DNA from: CAYZJD01 sp964478455 | Lineage (GTDB): Bacteria; Acidobacteriota; Terriglobia; Bryobacterales; Bryobacteraceae | NCBI GenBank assembly: GCA_964478455.1 | Contig: CAYZJD010000332.1 | Coordinates: 1-5,275 of the forward strand | DNA length: 5,275 bases | Direction of reading: 5' to 3' | Part shown: positions 1 through 5,220 of the stretch, piece after piece | Numbering within the stretch: position 1 is the first letter of the stretch | How the letters are laid out: every line of letters begins with the position of its first letter | Made by a program: the position numbers and the translations under genes | The notes under the pieces: model-generated | What the model saw: the letters and a program-made list of their open reading frames with translations, nothing else | Databases searched by the model: none | What the model was told of the DNA's origin: nothing

Positions 1-1
1 C

Positions 2-31
2 TTCGTGACCCAACGGATCGACTTCTGGTGA
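2..31 (+). CDS. possible 3' end of an upstream gene, product unknown
   Basis: The second forward frame reads FVTQRIDFW and then TGA at 29-31. Eight of its nine codons end in G or C, as expected for coding sequence in this GC-rich genome. The first frame, which stops with TAA at 37-39, has mostly A/T at third positions and looks non-coding. Nine residues are too few to identify a product. The aromatic C-terminus might suggest an outer-membrane beta-barrel, but the alternating hydrophobic pattern expected there is absent. This could be chance. Confidence 0.25.
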   Translation, partial: FVTQRIDFW

Positions 32-57
32 CATTTTAAGCGACCCAATTCGCCCTC

Positions 58-86
58 TTGCCCCCGGACGCCGCCGGCGGTATCCT
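58..86 (+). promoter_or_regulatory. candidate sigma70-type promoter of the secreted-protein gene
   Basis: TTGCCC at 58-63 and TATCCT at 81-86 are separated by exactly 17 bp, a reasonable -35/-10 pair (3 of 6 and 4 of 6 consensus bases). Transcription would start near 93, giving a leader of about 11 nt that begins at the Shine-Dalgarno sequence. The match is weak and the spacer is very GC-rich, so the true promoter could lie further upstream. Confidence 0.3.
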
Positions 87-98
87 CCAAGCGGGAGG
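84..98 (+). promoter_or_regulatory. Shine-Dalgarno sequence inside a small inverted repeat
   Basis: GGGAGG at 93-98 is a strong ribosome binding site 5 nt before the ATG at 104. CCTCC at 84-88 is exactly complementary to GGAGG at 94-98, with a 5-nt loop between. A transcript starting upstream of 84 could mask its own ribosome binding site, whereas one starting near 93 could not. The pairing is visible; a regulatory role is inference. Confidence 0.4.
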
Positions 99-103
99 CG
101 TTT

Positions 104-721
104 ATGCGAGCAGCATGGACCATCGGCGTGCTCGCTTTGGCGACCGTTGCAGCGGGTGCGCAGATCCGAGGTCGAGCCCCGCGGCCTGTAGCGCCCCCGC
201 GCCCCGCATTTCCATTCGATGTTTCCCTGCCGCCCGTGGGTCCCATTCCCTTCCTCGGACCCCAGACCCTGCCGGGCGCAGCGAATGTCGCCTTCGGCCA
301 GCCCGTCTATCCGCGCCGTTTCTACCCGCGTTACGGCTATCCTTACGGCGTCCCCCTTTACGGCGCCGGATACGTGTACGGCGGCGCACCGGCGACCAAC
401 GTCTTCATCATCCAGAGCGCCCCGCCGCCCGAGCCACCACCGCCGCCGCCCGAACCCGCCAAGCCGGAAGTCCGCGACTACAAGTGGCCCGAGATTGGCA
501 AGCCCGAGGTCATCGCGGAAGAGATGGCGGCCTTTGCGATTGCGCTGCGATCGGGCGTGGTCGAATCCGCCTCGGCGGTCTGGCTCCAGGAAGGCAAGCT
601 GCACTATGTGACGCCGGAGGGCGTGCGCCACGAGTTGCGGCCCGAGGCCATTGACCGCGAACTCACCGACAAGCTCAACCGCGAGCGAGGTCTGCGGCTT
701 CCCAACCTGCGCTCGCTCTGA
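104..721 (+). CDS. secreted proline- and Tyr/Gly-rich hypothetical protein
   Basis: This 205-aa protein is not from a family I can name. Residues 1-19 form a signal peptide: Arg2, a hydrophobic core (WTIGVLALATVA) and an AGA cleavage site before Gln20. A proline-rich stretch follows (25-57), then an aromatic/Gly segment rich in Tyr-Pro-Tyr-Gly-like units (70-94), then a polyproline hinge (about 106-121). The C-terminal part, from about 126, looks globular: an Ala-rich helix (137-156), a strand-like piece with LQEGKLHYVTPEGVRHEL, and a charged ending with LNRERGLRLP. I recall similar endings (LHYVT...G... then LNRERGL) in secreted hypothetical proteins of Acidobacteriota, but cannot check this. 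The ATG at 104 is chosen for its upstream GGGAGG and because the signal peptide begins there. The product probably sits in the periplasm or envelope. It appears monocistronic and converges on the HEPN/nucleotidyltransferase unit, with 18 nt between stop codons. Confidence 0.8.
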   Translation: MRAAWTIGVLALATVAAGAQIRGRAPRPVAPPRPAFPFDVSLPPVGPIPFLGPQTLPGAANVAFGQPVYPRRFYPRYGYPYGVPLYGAGYVYGGAPATNVFIIQSAPPPEPPPPPPEPAKPEVRDYKWPEIGKPEVIAEEMAAFAIALRSGVVESASAVWLQEGKLHYVTPEGVRHELRPEAIDRELTDKLNRERGLRLPNLRSL

Positions 722-745
722 GGTGGCCGCGCCCCCGCCTCAGAG
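716..745. terminator. shared hairpin covering two convergent stop codons
   Basis: CTCTGAGG (716-723) is perfectly complementary to CCTCAGAG (738-745). The stem can extend inward by a G-U pair (724/737) and two G-C pairs (725/736, 726/735), giving about 11 bp and an 8-nt loop. The plus-strand TGA (719-721) lies in the left arm and the minus-strand stop (740-742) in the right arm. Being symmetric, it could end transcription from both sides. Neither side has a U-tract, so it is not a textbook intrinsic terminator. It may instead act as a 3'-end stabiliser or with Rho. Confidence 0.45.
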
Positions 746-1090
746 TTCAATTGAAACCTTCAACGCCCTAGCCAGAAAACTGCCTGGATCTTCGGCGAGG
801 CGCTCGTATTCGCGTTCGGAGTAAACAAGCGTATCGGTCGGGATGGAACGGCACTGGATCTGATACCGGCTCCGTTCGAACAGGTCGGCGAACTCTCTGC
901 TGACGACCACGATCAGGTCCGCGTCGCTCGCTGCCGTCCAGTTGCCTTCGACAAGCGAGCCGAACAACAGCACGCGGCGGATCTCCGGATGCGCCGCCTT
1001 AGCCGCCTCCGCCGCCTGCCGGAGATCGGCCAGGACCTTCGGCTGGTCAAGAAATTCGACCACGGCAGAATTCGAGAATCGCTTCCGCAT
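740..1090 (-). CDS. MNT-type nucleotidyltransferase domain protein, partner of the HEPN gene
   Basis: This 116-aa protein is a minimal nucleotidyltransferase of the polymerase-beta superfamily. The signature is intact: LLFGS (Gly44-Ser45), ten residues later Asp56-x-Asp58 (SDADLIVVV), and a likely third carboxylate at Asp86 in PTDTLVYSE. These residues bind the metals and the NTP phosphates. Family members transfer a nucleotide to protein or RNA. In characterised HEPN/MNT toxin-antitoxin pairs the MNT protein is the antitoxin and AMPylates the HEPN toxin on a tyrosine. The ATG at 1090 lies inside the end of the HEPN gene (44-nt overlap) with no evident Shine-Dalgarno sequence, so translation is probably coupled. 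No alternative start is near. The length is typical of stand-alone MNT proteins. Fold and class are secure; substrate and antitoxin role are inferred from family and neighbour. Confidence 0.88.
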   Translation of the reverse strand: MRKRFSNSAVVEFLDQPKVLADLRQAAEAAKAAHPEIRRVLLFGSLVEGNWTAASDADLIVVVSREFADLFERSRYQIQCRSIPTDTLVYSEREYERLAEDPGSFLARALKVSIEL

Positions 1091-1433
1091 GATGAAGAAG
1101 CCGCTCGCTGGTCTTCTCGCTGAAGTAATCGGCCGGGCTGCCCGAGGCGAATCCGTTCGGGTAGCGCGAAGTCACATAAACCTGGTCAAGTTCTCTTGCT
1201 GCTTCAAGCACCTCTTCGCCGGCAGGCGTGATCCCGGAGATCTCGCGGAGGATGCCCGTTAGTGAGTGGCCGCGCACTTCGCCATGAACTGACTGCACCA
1301 AGGCCTTCAGTCCCTTCTCGGCGCTCTGTTGCGCGGCGAACGCGGCCCACTCGTGGTAGCCCGCCTGGGCGTTGTTCCGCGCCGCCGCCAGGTCTCTCGC
1401 CGCCTGGTTCAGCCAATCCTGTGAGCGATCCAT
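1047..1433 (-). CDS. HEPN domain protein (128 aa), first gene of a HEPN/MNT pair
   Basis: This small, probably all-helical protein fits the HEPN family of the PF05168 type. Markers are the N-terminal helix WLNQAARDLAAA, the helix with AAFAAQQSAEKGLKAL (residues 30-45), a GHSL turn (55-58), SRYPNG (89-94) and a final helix ending in LLHHAEAILEF. HEPN proteins beside MNT nucleotidyltransferases are often toxin ribonucleases in toxin-antitoxin modules. However, the classical R-x4-6-H ribonuclease motif is not seen here; the nearest candidates are R54-G-H56 and R111-x-x-H114. It may therefore be catalytically divergent or serve another role with its partner. The ATG at 1433 is favoured because it precedes the first conserved helix and has a weak AGGCGG site 10 nt upstream. 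The same frame stays open far upstream through the tRNA gene, which is not coding. The start lies 18 nt after the tRNA CCA end, and the 3' end overlaps the nucleotidyltransferase start by 44 nt. Confidence 0.88.
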   Translation of the reverse strand: MDRSQDWLNQAARDLAAARNNAQAGYHEWAAFAAQQSAEKGLKALVQSVHGEVRGHSLTGILREISGITPAGEEVLEAARELDQVYVTSRYPNGFASGSPADYFSEKTSERLLHHAEAILEFCRGRIS

Positions 1434-1451
1434 TGTGCCCAACCCGCCTGC

Positions 1452-1540
1452 TGGTGCCCGGGGCGGGATTTGAACCCGCACGGGGGTTGCCCCCCAAAGG
1501 ATTTTAAGTCCTTTGCGTCTGCCGGTTTCGCCACCCGGGC
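1452..1540 (-). tRNA. tRNA-Leu(UAA) with encoded CCA
   Basis: Read on the minus strand, the gene folds into a complete class II tRNA. The acceptor stem GCCCGGG (1540-1534) pairs with CCCGGGC (1462-1456), followed by discriminator A (1455) and a genomically encoded CCA (1454-1452). The D arm includes GGCGAAACCGGCAGACGC. The anticodon stem AAGGA/TCCTT encloses the loop CTTAAAA with anticodon TAA, which reads UUA leucine codons. A long variable arm (GGGGG/CCCCC around a short loop) and the T arm GCGGG-TTCAAAT-CCCGC complete it. The A discriminator and long variable arm are both leucine identity features. Length is 86 nt, or 89 with CCA. The HEPN gene follows 18 nt downstream on the same strand with no terminator between them. 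Confidence 0.97.
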
Positions 1541-1591
1541 ACGATGAAAATACGGACTCGCCAAGCCTGCTTTCGAACGTGTGCCGAAGAG

Positions 1592-1620
1592 AGTGTAGCA
1601 TGAACCCGGCGGGAAACTTC
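1592..1620 (-). promoter_or_regulatory. candidate tRNA-Leu promoter (extended -10)
   Basis: On the minus strand, TACACT (1597-1592) is preceded by TGC, an extended -10 element. The -35 position 17 bp away (GAAGTT, 1620-1615) is poor, as is common with extended -10 promoters. Transcription would start near 1585, giving a leader of about 45 nt before the mature tRNA. If there is no terminator at 1434-1451, the same promoter also serves the HEPN/nucleotidyltransferase genes. Confidence 0.42.
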
Positions 1621-1757
1621 GGGTGGAAGGGTTCCTTGGCGTTCAGAGTCTCACGCACGAGCCCTGTGCTACTGGTCAAGTCACGTGAGAGACAGAGGAG
1701 AGCCGTCGGAACGGTGGATCGCTCCATCGAGACACAAGCGCATATCTCCTGAGCGGA

Positions 1758-1786
1758 TTGCCTCCCGATCCGTCTGGCGATACACT
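1758..1786 (+). promoter_or_regulatory. candidate promoter of the Ser/Thr kinase gene
   Basis: TTGCCT (1758-1763) and TACACT (1781-1786) are 17 bp apart and match the sigma70 consensus at 4 of 6 positions each. Transcription would start near 1793, about 22 nt before the GTG start, leaving room for GGAGG at 1801-1805. The -35 box contains the TTG at 1758, which makes that codon an unlikely translation start. The -10 hexamer is identical to that proposed for the divergent tRNA gene. Confidence 0.45.
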
Positions 1787-1800
1787 TCATCCAGCGGTCC

Positions 1801-1805
1801 GGAGG
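1801..1805 (+). promoter_or_regulatory. ribosome binding site that decides the kinase start
   Basis: GGAGG lies 9 nt before the GTG at 1815 and 12 nt before a second in-frame GTG at 1818. The spacing favours 1815. The more upstream in-frame TTG (1758) has no such site and would add 19 residues that do not fit the family's usual short leader before ISHYQILEKLG. Confidence 0.65.
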
Positions 1806-1814
1806 CGTCATCCC

Positions 1815-4451
1815 GTGGTGGCGCGCACCATTTCGCACTACCAGATCCTCGAGAAGCTCGGCGAGGGCGGGATGGGTGTGGCTTACAAGGCGCGCGACAC
1901 GCACCTCGACCGCTTCGTCGCCATCAAGGTCCTGGCGGCCGAGAAAGTCGCTGACCCCGAGCGCAAGCGGCGGTTCGTGCAGGAAGCCAAGGCCGCCTCG
2001 GCGTTGAATCATCCCAACATCATCACCATCCACGATATCGACCAGGCGGAAGGCATCGACTTCATTTCGATGGAATTCCTCGCCGGCAAGACGCTCGACC
2101 GGCTGATTCCGCGACACGGGATGCGGCTGAACGATGCGCTGAAATGCGCCGTGCAGATCGCCGATGCGCTGGCTCGGGCGCATTCGGCCGGTATCATTCA
2201 CCGCGACCTGAAGCCCGGCAACATCATGGTGGACGAGCACGGTCTGGTGAAGGTGCTCGACTTCGGCCTGGCGAAGCTCACCGAGGTGGTAGTGGGGCAG
2301 GCGCTTCCGCCTCCCGAAGACGACGCCACCCGCACCATGCGGCCGGTGACCGAAGAGGGCAAGATCGTCGGCACCGTCGCTTACATGTCGCCCGAGCAGG
2401 CCGAGGGCAAGCCGGTGGACGCCCGCTCGGACATCTTCAGCTTCGGTTCGGTGTTGTATGAGATGGTCACAGGCCAGCGGGCCTTCCAGGGTGATACGAA
2501 GATGTCCACGCTGGCGGCGATCATCCACAGGGAACCGGAGCCGTTGAGCCCGACAATTCCCCACGATCTGGAGAAGGTCATCACCCGGTGTCTGCGCAAG
2601 GATTCCAGCCGCAGATTCCAGCACATGGATGATGTGAAGATCGCGCTTCAGGAACTGAAGGAAGAATCGGATTCCGGCACGCTCAGCGGCGCACCGCAGC
2701 CGGTGCGAACGCGGCTGCGGACCATCGTCTGGGCAGGAGCGCTGGTCGTAGTTGCTGCACTCGCAGTCGGGGCATGGTTCTTGACTCGACAACACCCGCG
2801 GTCCCAGCCCGTGGTCGCGCCGCTCACCACGTATCCCGGCGAAGAACGCTGCCCGAGTTTCTCCCCCGACGGCAGCCAGGTCGCATTTTCCTGGGACGGG
2901 CCGAAGCAGGACAACTGGGACATCTATGTCAAACTGATCGGCGCGGAGAAGCCGCTGCGGCTCACTACTGACCCCGCCGCGGAGACCGGACCCGCCTGGT
3001 CGCCGGATGGGCGCTCCGTTGCGTTTGTGCGCGTGCTTTTTCGGGGCCAGTCCGGTGTGTTCCTGATCCCGGCCATCGGTGGGCCGGAACGCAAGCTCGT
3101 TGAGTTCCGCTCTCGGCGCGAGTCAAATTTGGCGTGGTCTCCGGACGGCAATTGGCTGGCGTTCACGGATAGGGATTCTGTCAACCCGGCCGGCGAGAGT
3201 TCCAGCCTATACGCTCTCTCCATCGAAACGGGCGAGAGACGCAGGTTGACCTCACCGCCGCCTCATGCTTGGGATGGCGCAGCCGCATTCTCTCCGGACG
3301 GCCGGAACCTGGTTTTCTGCCGGGTTGGACCTCACGCGTTCGGCGAACTCCATTTGCTGGAACTTTCCGGGGACCTCCGCCCCACAGGAGAGCCGAAACA
3401 GATCACGCTCCAACGGCGGATCGCTCACAACCCCGCATGGACTCTCGATGGGCGCGAGATCGTCTATGTCAGCTTCAGTGAAACTTCCAGCGAATTGTGG
3501 AGAGTGCCTGCATCCGGATCGGCCGCACCCCAGCGGGTGGAGCTATCCGGGGACCGGGCTGAAAGCCTGGCGATTTCCCGGCAAGGGAATCGCCTGGTAT
3601 GGCAGCGGCGGCTGGTAGACCTGAACATCTGGCGGCTCGGGCCGCAGGGTCCCGGCGGCAGGAGCGGCAACGCCGTGAACCTGATCTCGTCCACGTGGGA
3701 CGACGATTCGGTCCAGTACTCGCCGGACGGCAACCGCATAACGTTCATCTCCGGCCGTTCCGGGCACCGGGAGGTTTGGGTTTGTGGGAGCGACGGTTCC
3801 AACCCCGTGCAGTTGACATCTCTGCGGACACATTCGGGCGCGCCGCGCTGGTCGCCGGACGGAAAGCGGATCGTTTTCGATTCCACCGCGGAGGGGGATT
3901 TCGATGTCTATGTGATTGACGCGGGGGGCGGCAGACTGATACGTCTTACGAACCATCCCGCCGATGACGCAGTCGCGAGTTTCTCCACAGACGGCCGGTG
4001 GATCTACTTCACTTCGTCGCGGACCGGCCGTTTTGAGTTGTGGAAGATGCCGGCGGAAGGTGGGGAGGCGGTCCAGGTAACCAGGAACGGTGGACACATT
4101 GGCTTGGAGTCCCCTGACGGCAAACACCTGTACTATACGAAGAGCAGGTTCGAGGACAGCTTGTGGAGACTTCCTGTGGGCGGCGGCGAGGAGGAGAAGA
4201 TTTTGGAGCCCGTGATCGGCGCCTCGTTGGCGGTGACCGCCAGGGGCATCTATTTCGCCCGGCCCCGCCAGCCCCAGGGCGGCAATCCCATCGAGTTTCG
4301 CGACTTCTCGACCGGCAAGACGACCACGATCGCGACGACTCCAGCACCCATTTTTTGGTGTTTGTCCGTTTCCCCCGACGAGCGGTACCTTCTCTACACG
4401 CAGGGGGACCAAATCGGCAGCGACCTGATGTTAGTGGAGAACTTCCGCTGA
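1815..4451 (+). CDS. transmembrane Ser/Thr protein kinase with extracytoplasmic PD40 beta-propeller repeats
   Basis: Numbering is from the GTG at 1815 (878 aa). Residues 9-281 are a complete Hanks-type kinase: glycine loop GEGGMG (16-21), catalytic Lys38 in VAIK, alpha-C Glu57, catalytic HRDLKPGN (Asp131, Lys133, Asn136), DFG (149-151), activation-segment GT (186-187), SPE (192-194), Asp206 in DIFSFG, and Arg266 near the end. All residues needed for activity are present. The activation loop has a Pro/acidic insert (about 158-184) with Thr172, Thr174 and Thr179 as possible phosphosites. A single membrane helix spans about 304-323. The remainder, predicted to be periplasmic, has PD40/TolB-like repeats spaced about 42-51 residues apart. 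SPDG-type turns start at 349, 395, 441, 492, 542 (TLDG), 635, 679, 723, 765 and 852, with degenerate turns near 587 and 807. Twelve units fit two six-bladed propellers. The layout suggests a sensor kinase that binds an external ligand or protein; ligand and substrates are unknown. It is apparently monocistronic. An alternative start is GTG 1818. Confidence 0.95.
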   Translation: MVARTISHYQILEKLGEGGMGVAYKARDTHLDRFVAIKVLAAEKVADPERKRRFVQEAKAASALNHPNIITIHDIDQAEGIDFISMEFLAGKTLDRLIPRHGMRLNDALKCAVQIADALARAHSAGIIHRDLKPGNIMVDEHGLVKVLDFGLAKLTEVVVGQALPPPEDDATRTMRPVTEEGKIVGTVAYMSPEQAEGKPVDARSDIFSFGSVLYEMVTGQRAFQGDTKMSTLAAIIHREPEPLSPTIPHDLEKVITRCLRKDSSRRFQHMDDVKIALQELKEESDSGTLSGAPQPVRTRLRTIVWAGALVVVAALAVGAWFLTRQHPRSQPVVAPLTTYPGEERCPSFSPDGSQVAFSWDGPKQDNWDIYVKLIGAEKPLRLTTDPAAETGPAWSPDGRSVAFVRVLFRGQSGVFLIPAIGGPERKLVEFRSRRESNLAWSPDGNWLAFTDRDSVNPAGESSSLYALSIETGERRRLTSPPPHAWDGAAAFSPDGRNLVFCRVGPHAFGELHLLELSGDLRPTGEPKQITLQRRIAHNPAWTLDGREIVYVSFSETSSELWRVPASGSAAPQRVELSGDRAESLAISRQGNRLVWQRRLVDLNIWRLGPQGPGGRSGNAVNLISSTWDDDSVQYSPDGNRITFISGRSGHREVWVCGSDGSNPVQLTSLRTHSGAPRWSPDGKRIVFDSTAEGDFDVYVIDAGGGRLIRLTNHPADDAVASFSTDGRWIYFTSSRTGRFELWKMPAEGGEAVQVTRNGGHIGLESPDGKHLYYTKSRFEDSLWRLPVGGGEEEKILEPVIGASLAVTARGIYFARPRQPQGGNPIEFRDFSTGKTTTIATTPAPIFWCLSVSPDERYLLYTQGDQIGSDLMLVENFR

Positions 4452-4669
4452 GGGGCGCACCTCGTACCCGCACGGTCGGCAAGCGGAACGTTCACAAGGG
4501 TTCTGTTGGGGGCCCCAAGGCACTGTGCCCGCTCTCCGTCCGGTGAACTACTTGTTGCTCCGCCGCTGGATGGGGCCCATTCGGGAAGACGGTGGCTCCG
4601 GGGGCCGCGGGGGCTGGACCGAATCGCCCGAAAGTGCTGCCGGCGGCCGTCTGCCCGGCGCTACGCCAG
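4452..4669. other. convergent intergenic spacer with no recognisable gene
   Basis: This 218-nt gap separates the kinase stop from the cupin stop. Open frames across it are low-complexity and unconvincing. Small inverted repeats are visible: GGCA-CTG-TGCC just after GGGGGCCCC near 4510-4530, and on the cupin side GGCG-CTA-CGCC (4657-4667). Neither has a U-tract, so no intrinsic terminator can be called with confidence. No tRNA or other RNA gene is apparent. Confidence 0.5.
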
Positions 4670-5029
4670 CTACTTCCCCTTCAGCTCCACCAAGACCAGT
4701 TCCAGCCGCTTCGAGCCTGCGTTCTGTGGCAGGTGTTTTCCTGCGGGTGACCAGCGGGTGTCTCCTGCCTTTCCCGGCGCATCCTCGGTCTTCCCGTCCG
4801 GCAAAGTGAACCTCACCTCGTGGTCCGTCAGAAACACGGCCACACTCGCCGGATGGTCGTGCATGACGGATTTCTCGCCGGGGCCGTACGTGATCCGCAG
4901 CACGCGCACCTGGGCGTTCTCGAACTCCACCTTGTAATGCTTCGGATCTACCTTCACCGCATCCTGGGCGGCCAGCGGCAGCGCCAGCGCCAGCGCCGGC
5001 AGAATGGTGAAGCGAATTGCTCTCGACAT
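4670..5029 (-). CDS. small exported cupin-fold protein
   Basis: This 119-aa protein begins with a signal peptide (Arg3 and Arg6, then a hydrophobic core with an Ala-Leu run, likely cleaved near Ala21/Gln22). The mature part of about 97 residues fits a single-domain cupin. Motif 1 is GEKSVMHDH (Gly51, His57, His59) but lacks the usual downstream Glu. Motif 2 is GDTRWSPAGKHLPQN (Gly89, Pro95, Gly97, His99, Asn103), with one residue instead of two between Gly97 and His99. Three histidines can therefore form a metal site, but the classical Glu ligand is missing. Strands VRVLRITYGP and RLELVLVELK match the edge strands of the barrel. Reaction and substrate cannot be told; small periplasmic cupins can be enzymes or binding proteins. 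The ATG at 5029 has a strong AGGAGG (5041-5036) 6 nt upstream. The gene is monocistronic and divergent from a gene beyond the right edge. Confidence 0.82.
   Translation of the reverse strand: MSRAIRFTILPALALALPLAAQDAVKVDPKHYKVEFENAQVRVLRITYGPGEKSVMHDHPASVAVFLTDHEVRFTLPDGKTEDAPGKAGDTRWSPAGKHLPQNAGSKRLELVLVELKGK
4979..4996. repeat. three perfect copies of a 6-bp tandem repeat in the cupin signal peptide
   Basis: CAGCGC is repeated three times without mismatch. On the coding strand it reads GCGCTG and encodes Ala-Leu three times in the hydrophobic core of the signal peptide. Gain or loss of one unit would lengthen or shorten the core by two residues without a frameshift. Confidence 0.75.
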
Positions 5030-5091
5030 GTGAGTCCTCCTCTGAGTGAAATCAGTCGGTCCAACCTGATGGATCGCTGAAAGCTGCCAGT

Positions 5092-5097
5092 AGTATA
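5092..5097 (-). promoter_or_regulatory. candidate -10 box of the cupin gene
   Basis: The minus strand reads TATACT, 5 of 6 consensus bases. The hexamer 17 bp upstream (AACGTG, 5120-5115) is a poor -35. Transcription would start near 5085 and leave a leader of about 55 nt containing AGGAGG before the ATG. Confidence 0.4.
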
Positions 5098-5182
5098 CCT
5101 CGGGCGGAGACCGGCACGTTCCTCCTTTCGGTTACCCGGTTATTTGACTTGACAGGCTCCGCCGTCCGATCGTTGTTTATCT

Positions 5183-5213
5183 TCTTGCGGGCGCGCTGGC
5201 GCGCGCTGCAAGA
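5183..5213. repeat. GC-rich inverted repeat (hairpin-forming)
   Basis: TCTTGC (5183-5188) pairs with GCAAGA (5208-5213). Inside it a G-U and a G-C pair (5189/5207, 5190/5206), a bulged G at 5205 and five more pairs (5191-5195 with 5200-5204) continue the stem to a CTGG loop, about 13 bp in all. There is no following T-run. It could be a structured leader, an upstream terminator-like element or a protein site; the sequence does not distinguish them. Confidence 0.5.
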
Positions 5214-5220
5214 CCGCGGT

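Noticed and set aside
1758..1814. TTG start giving the kinase 19 extra residues
   Set aside because: The TTG lies in a -35-like box of the proposed promoter, has no Shine-Dalgarno sequence, and adds an Arg/Pro-rich stretch unlike the family. GTG 1815 has GGAGG at suitable spacing.
1047..2795. One 582-residue minus-strand open frame
   Set aside because: Only its last 128 codons (from 1433) are the HEPN gene. The rest runs through the tRNA-Leu gene and antisense to the kinase domain, where it shows no recognisable domain and exists because GC-rich coding DNA keeps other frames open.
3543..4412. 289-residue minus-strand open frame opposite the propeller repeats
   Set aside because: It is the antisense shadow of the regularly repeated PD40 region; its product is low-complexity and lacks a domain or ribosome binding site.
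4505..4650. Possible RNA gene in the GC-rich spacer after the kinase
   Set aside because: I looked for a cloverleaf or T-arm-like TTCAAAT/TTCGAAT sequence and found none; the small inverted repeats do not build a recognisable RNA family.
4506..4937. Plus-strand open frames over the kinase-cupin spacer and the cupin gene
   Set aside because: Products are Arg/Pro/Ser-rich with no motif, overlap the well-supported cupin gene on the opposite strand, and lack a convincing ribosome binding site.
5144..5183. TTGACA at 5149-5154 as the -35 of the off-edge gene
   Set aside because: At 16-18 bp spacing only GTTGTT/TTGTTT-like hexamers follow, and the better TATCTT is 23 bp away. It cannot be paired with a credible -10.
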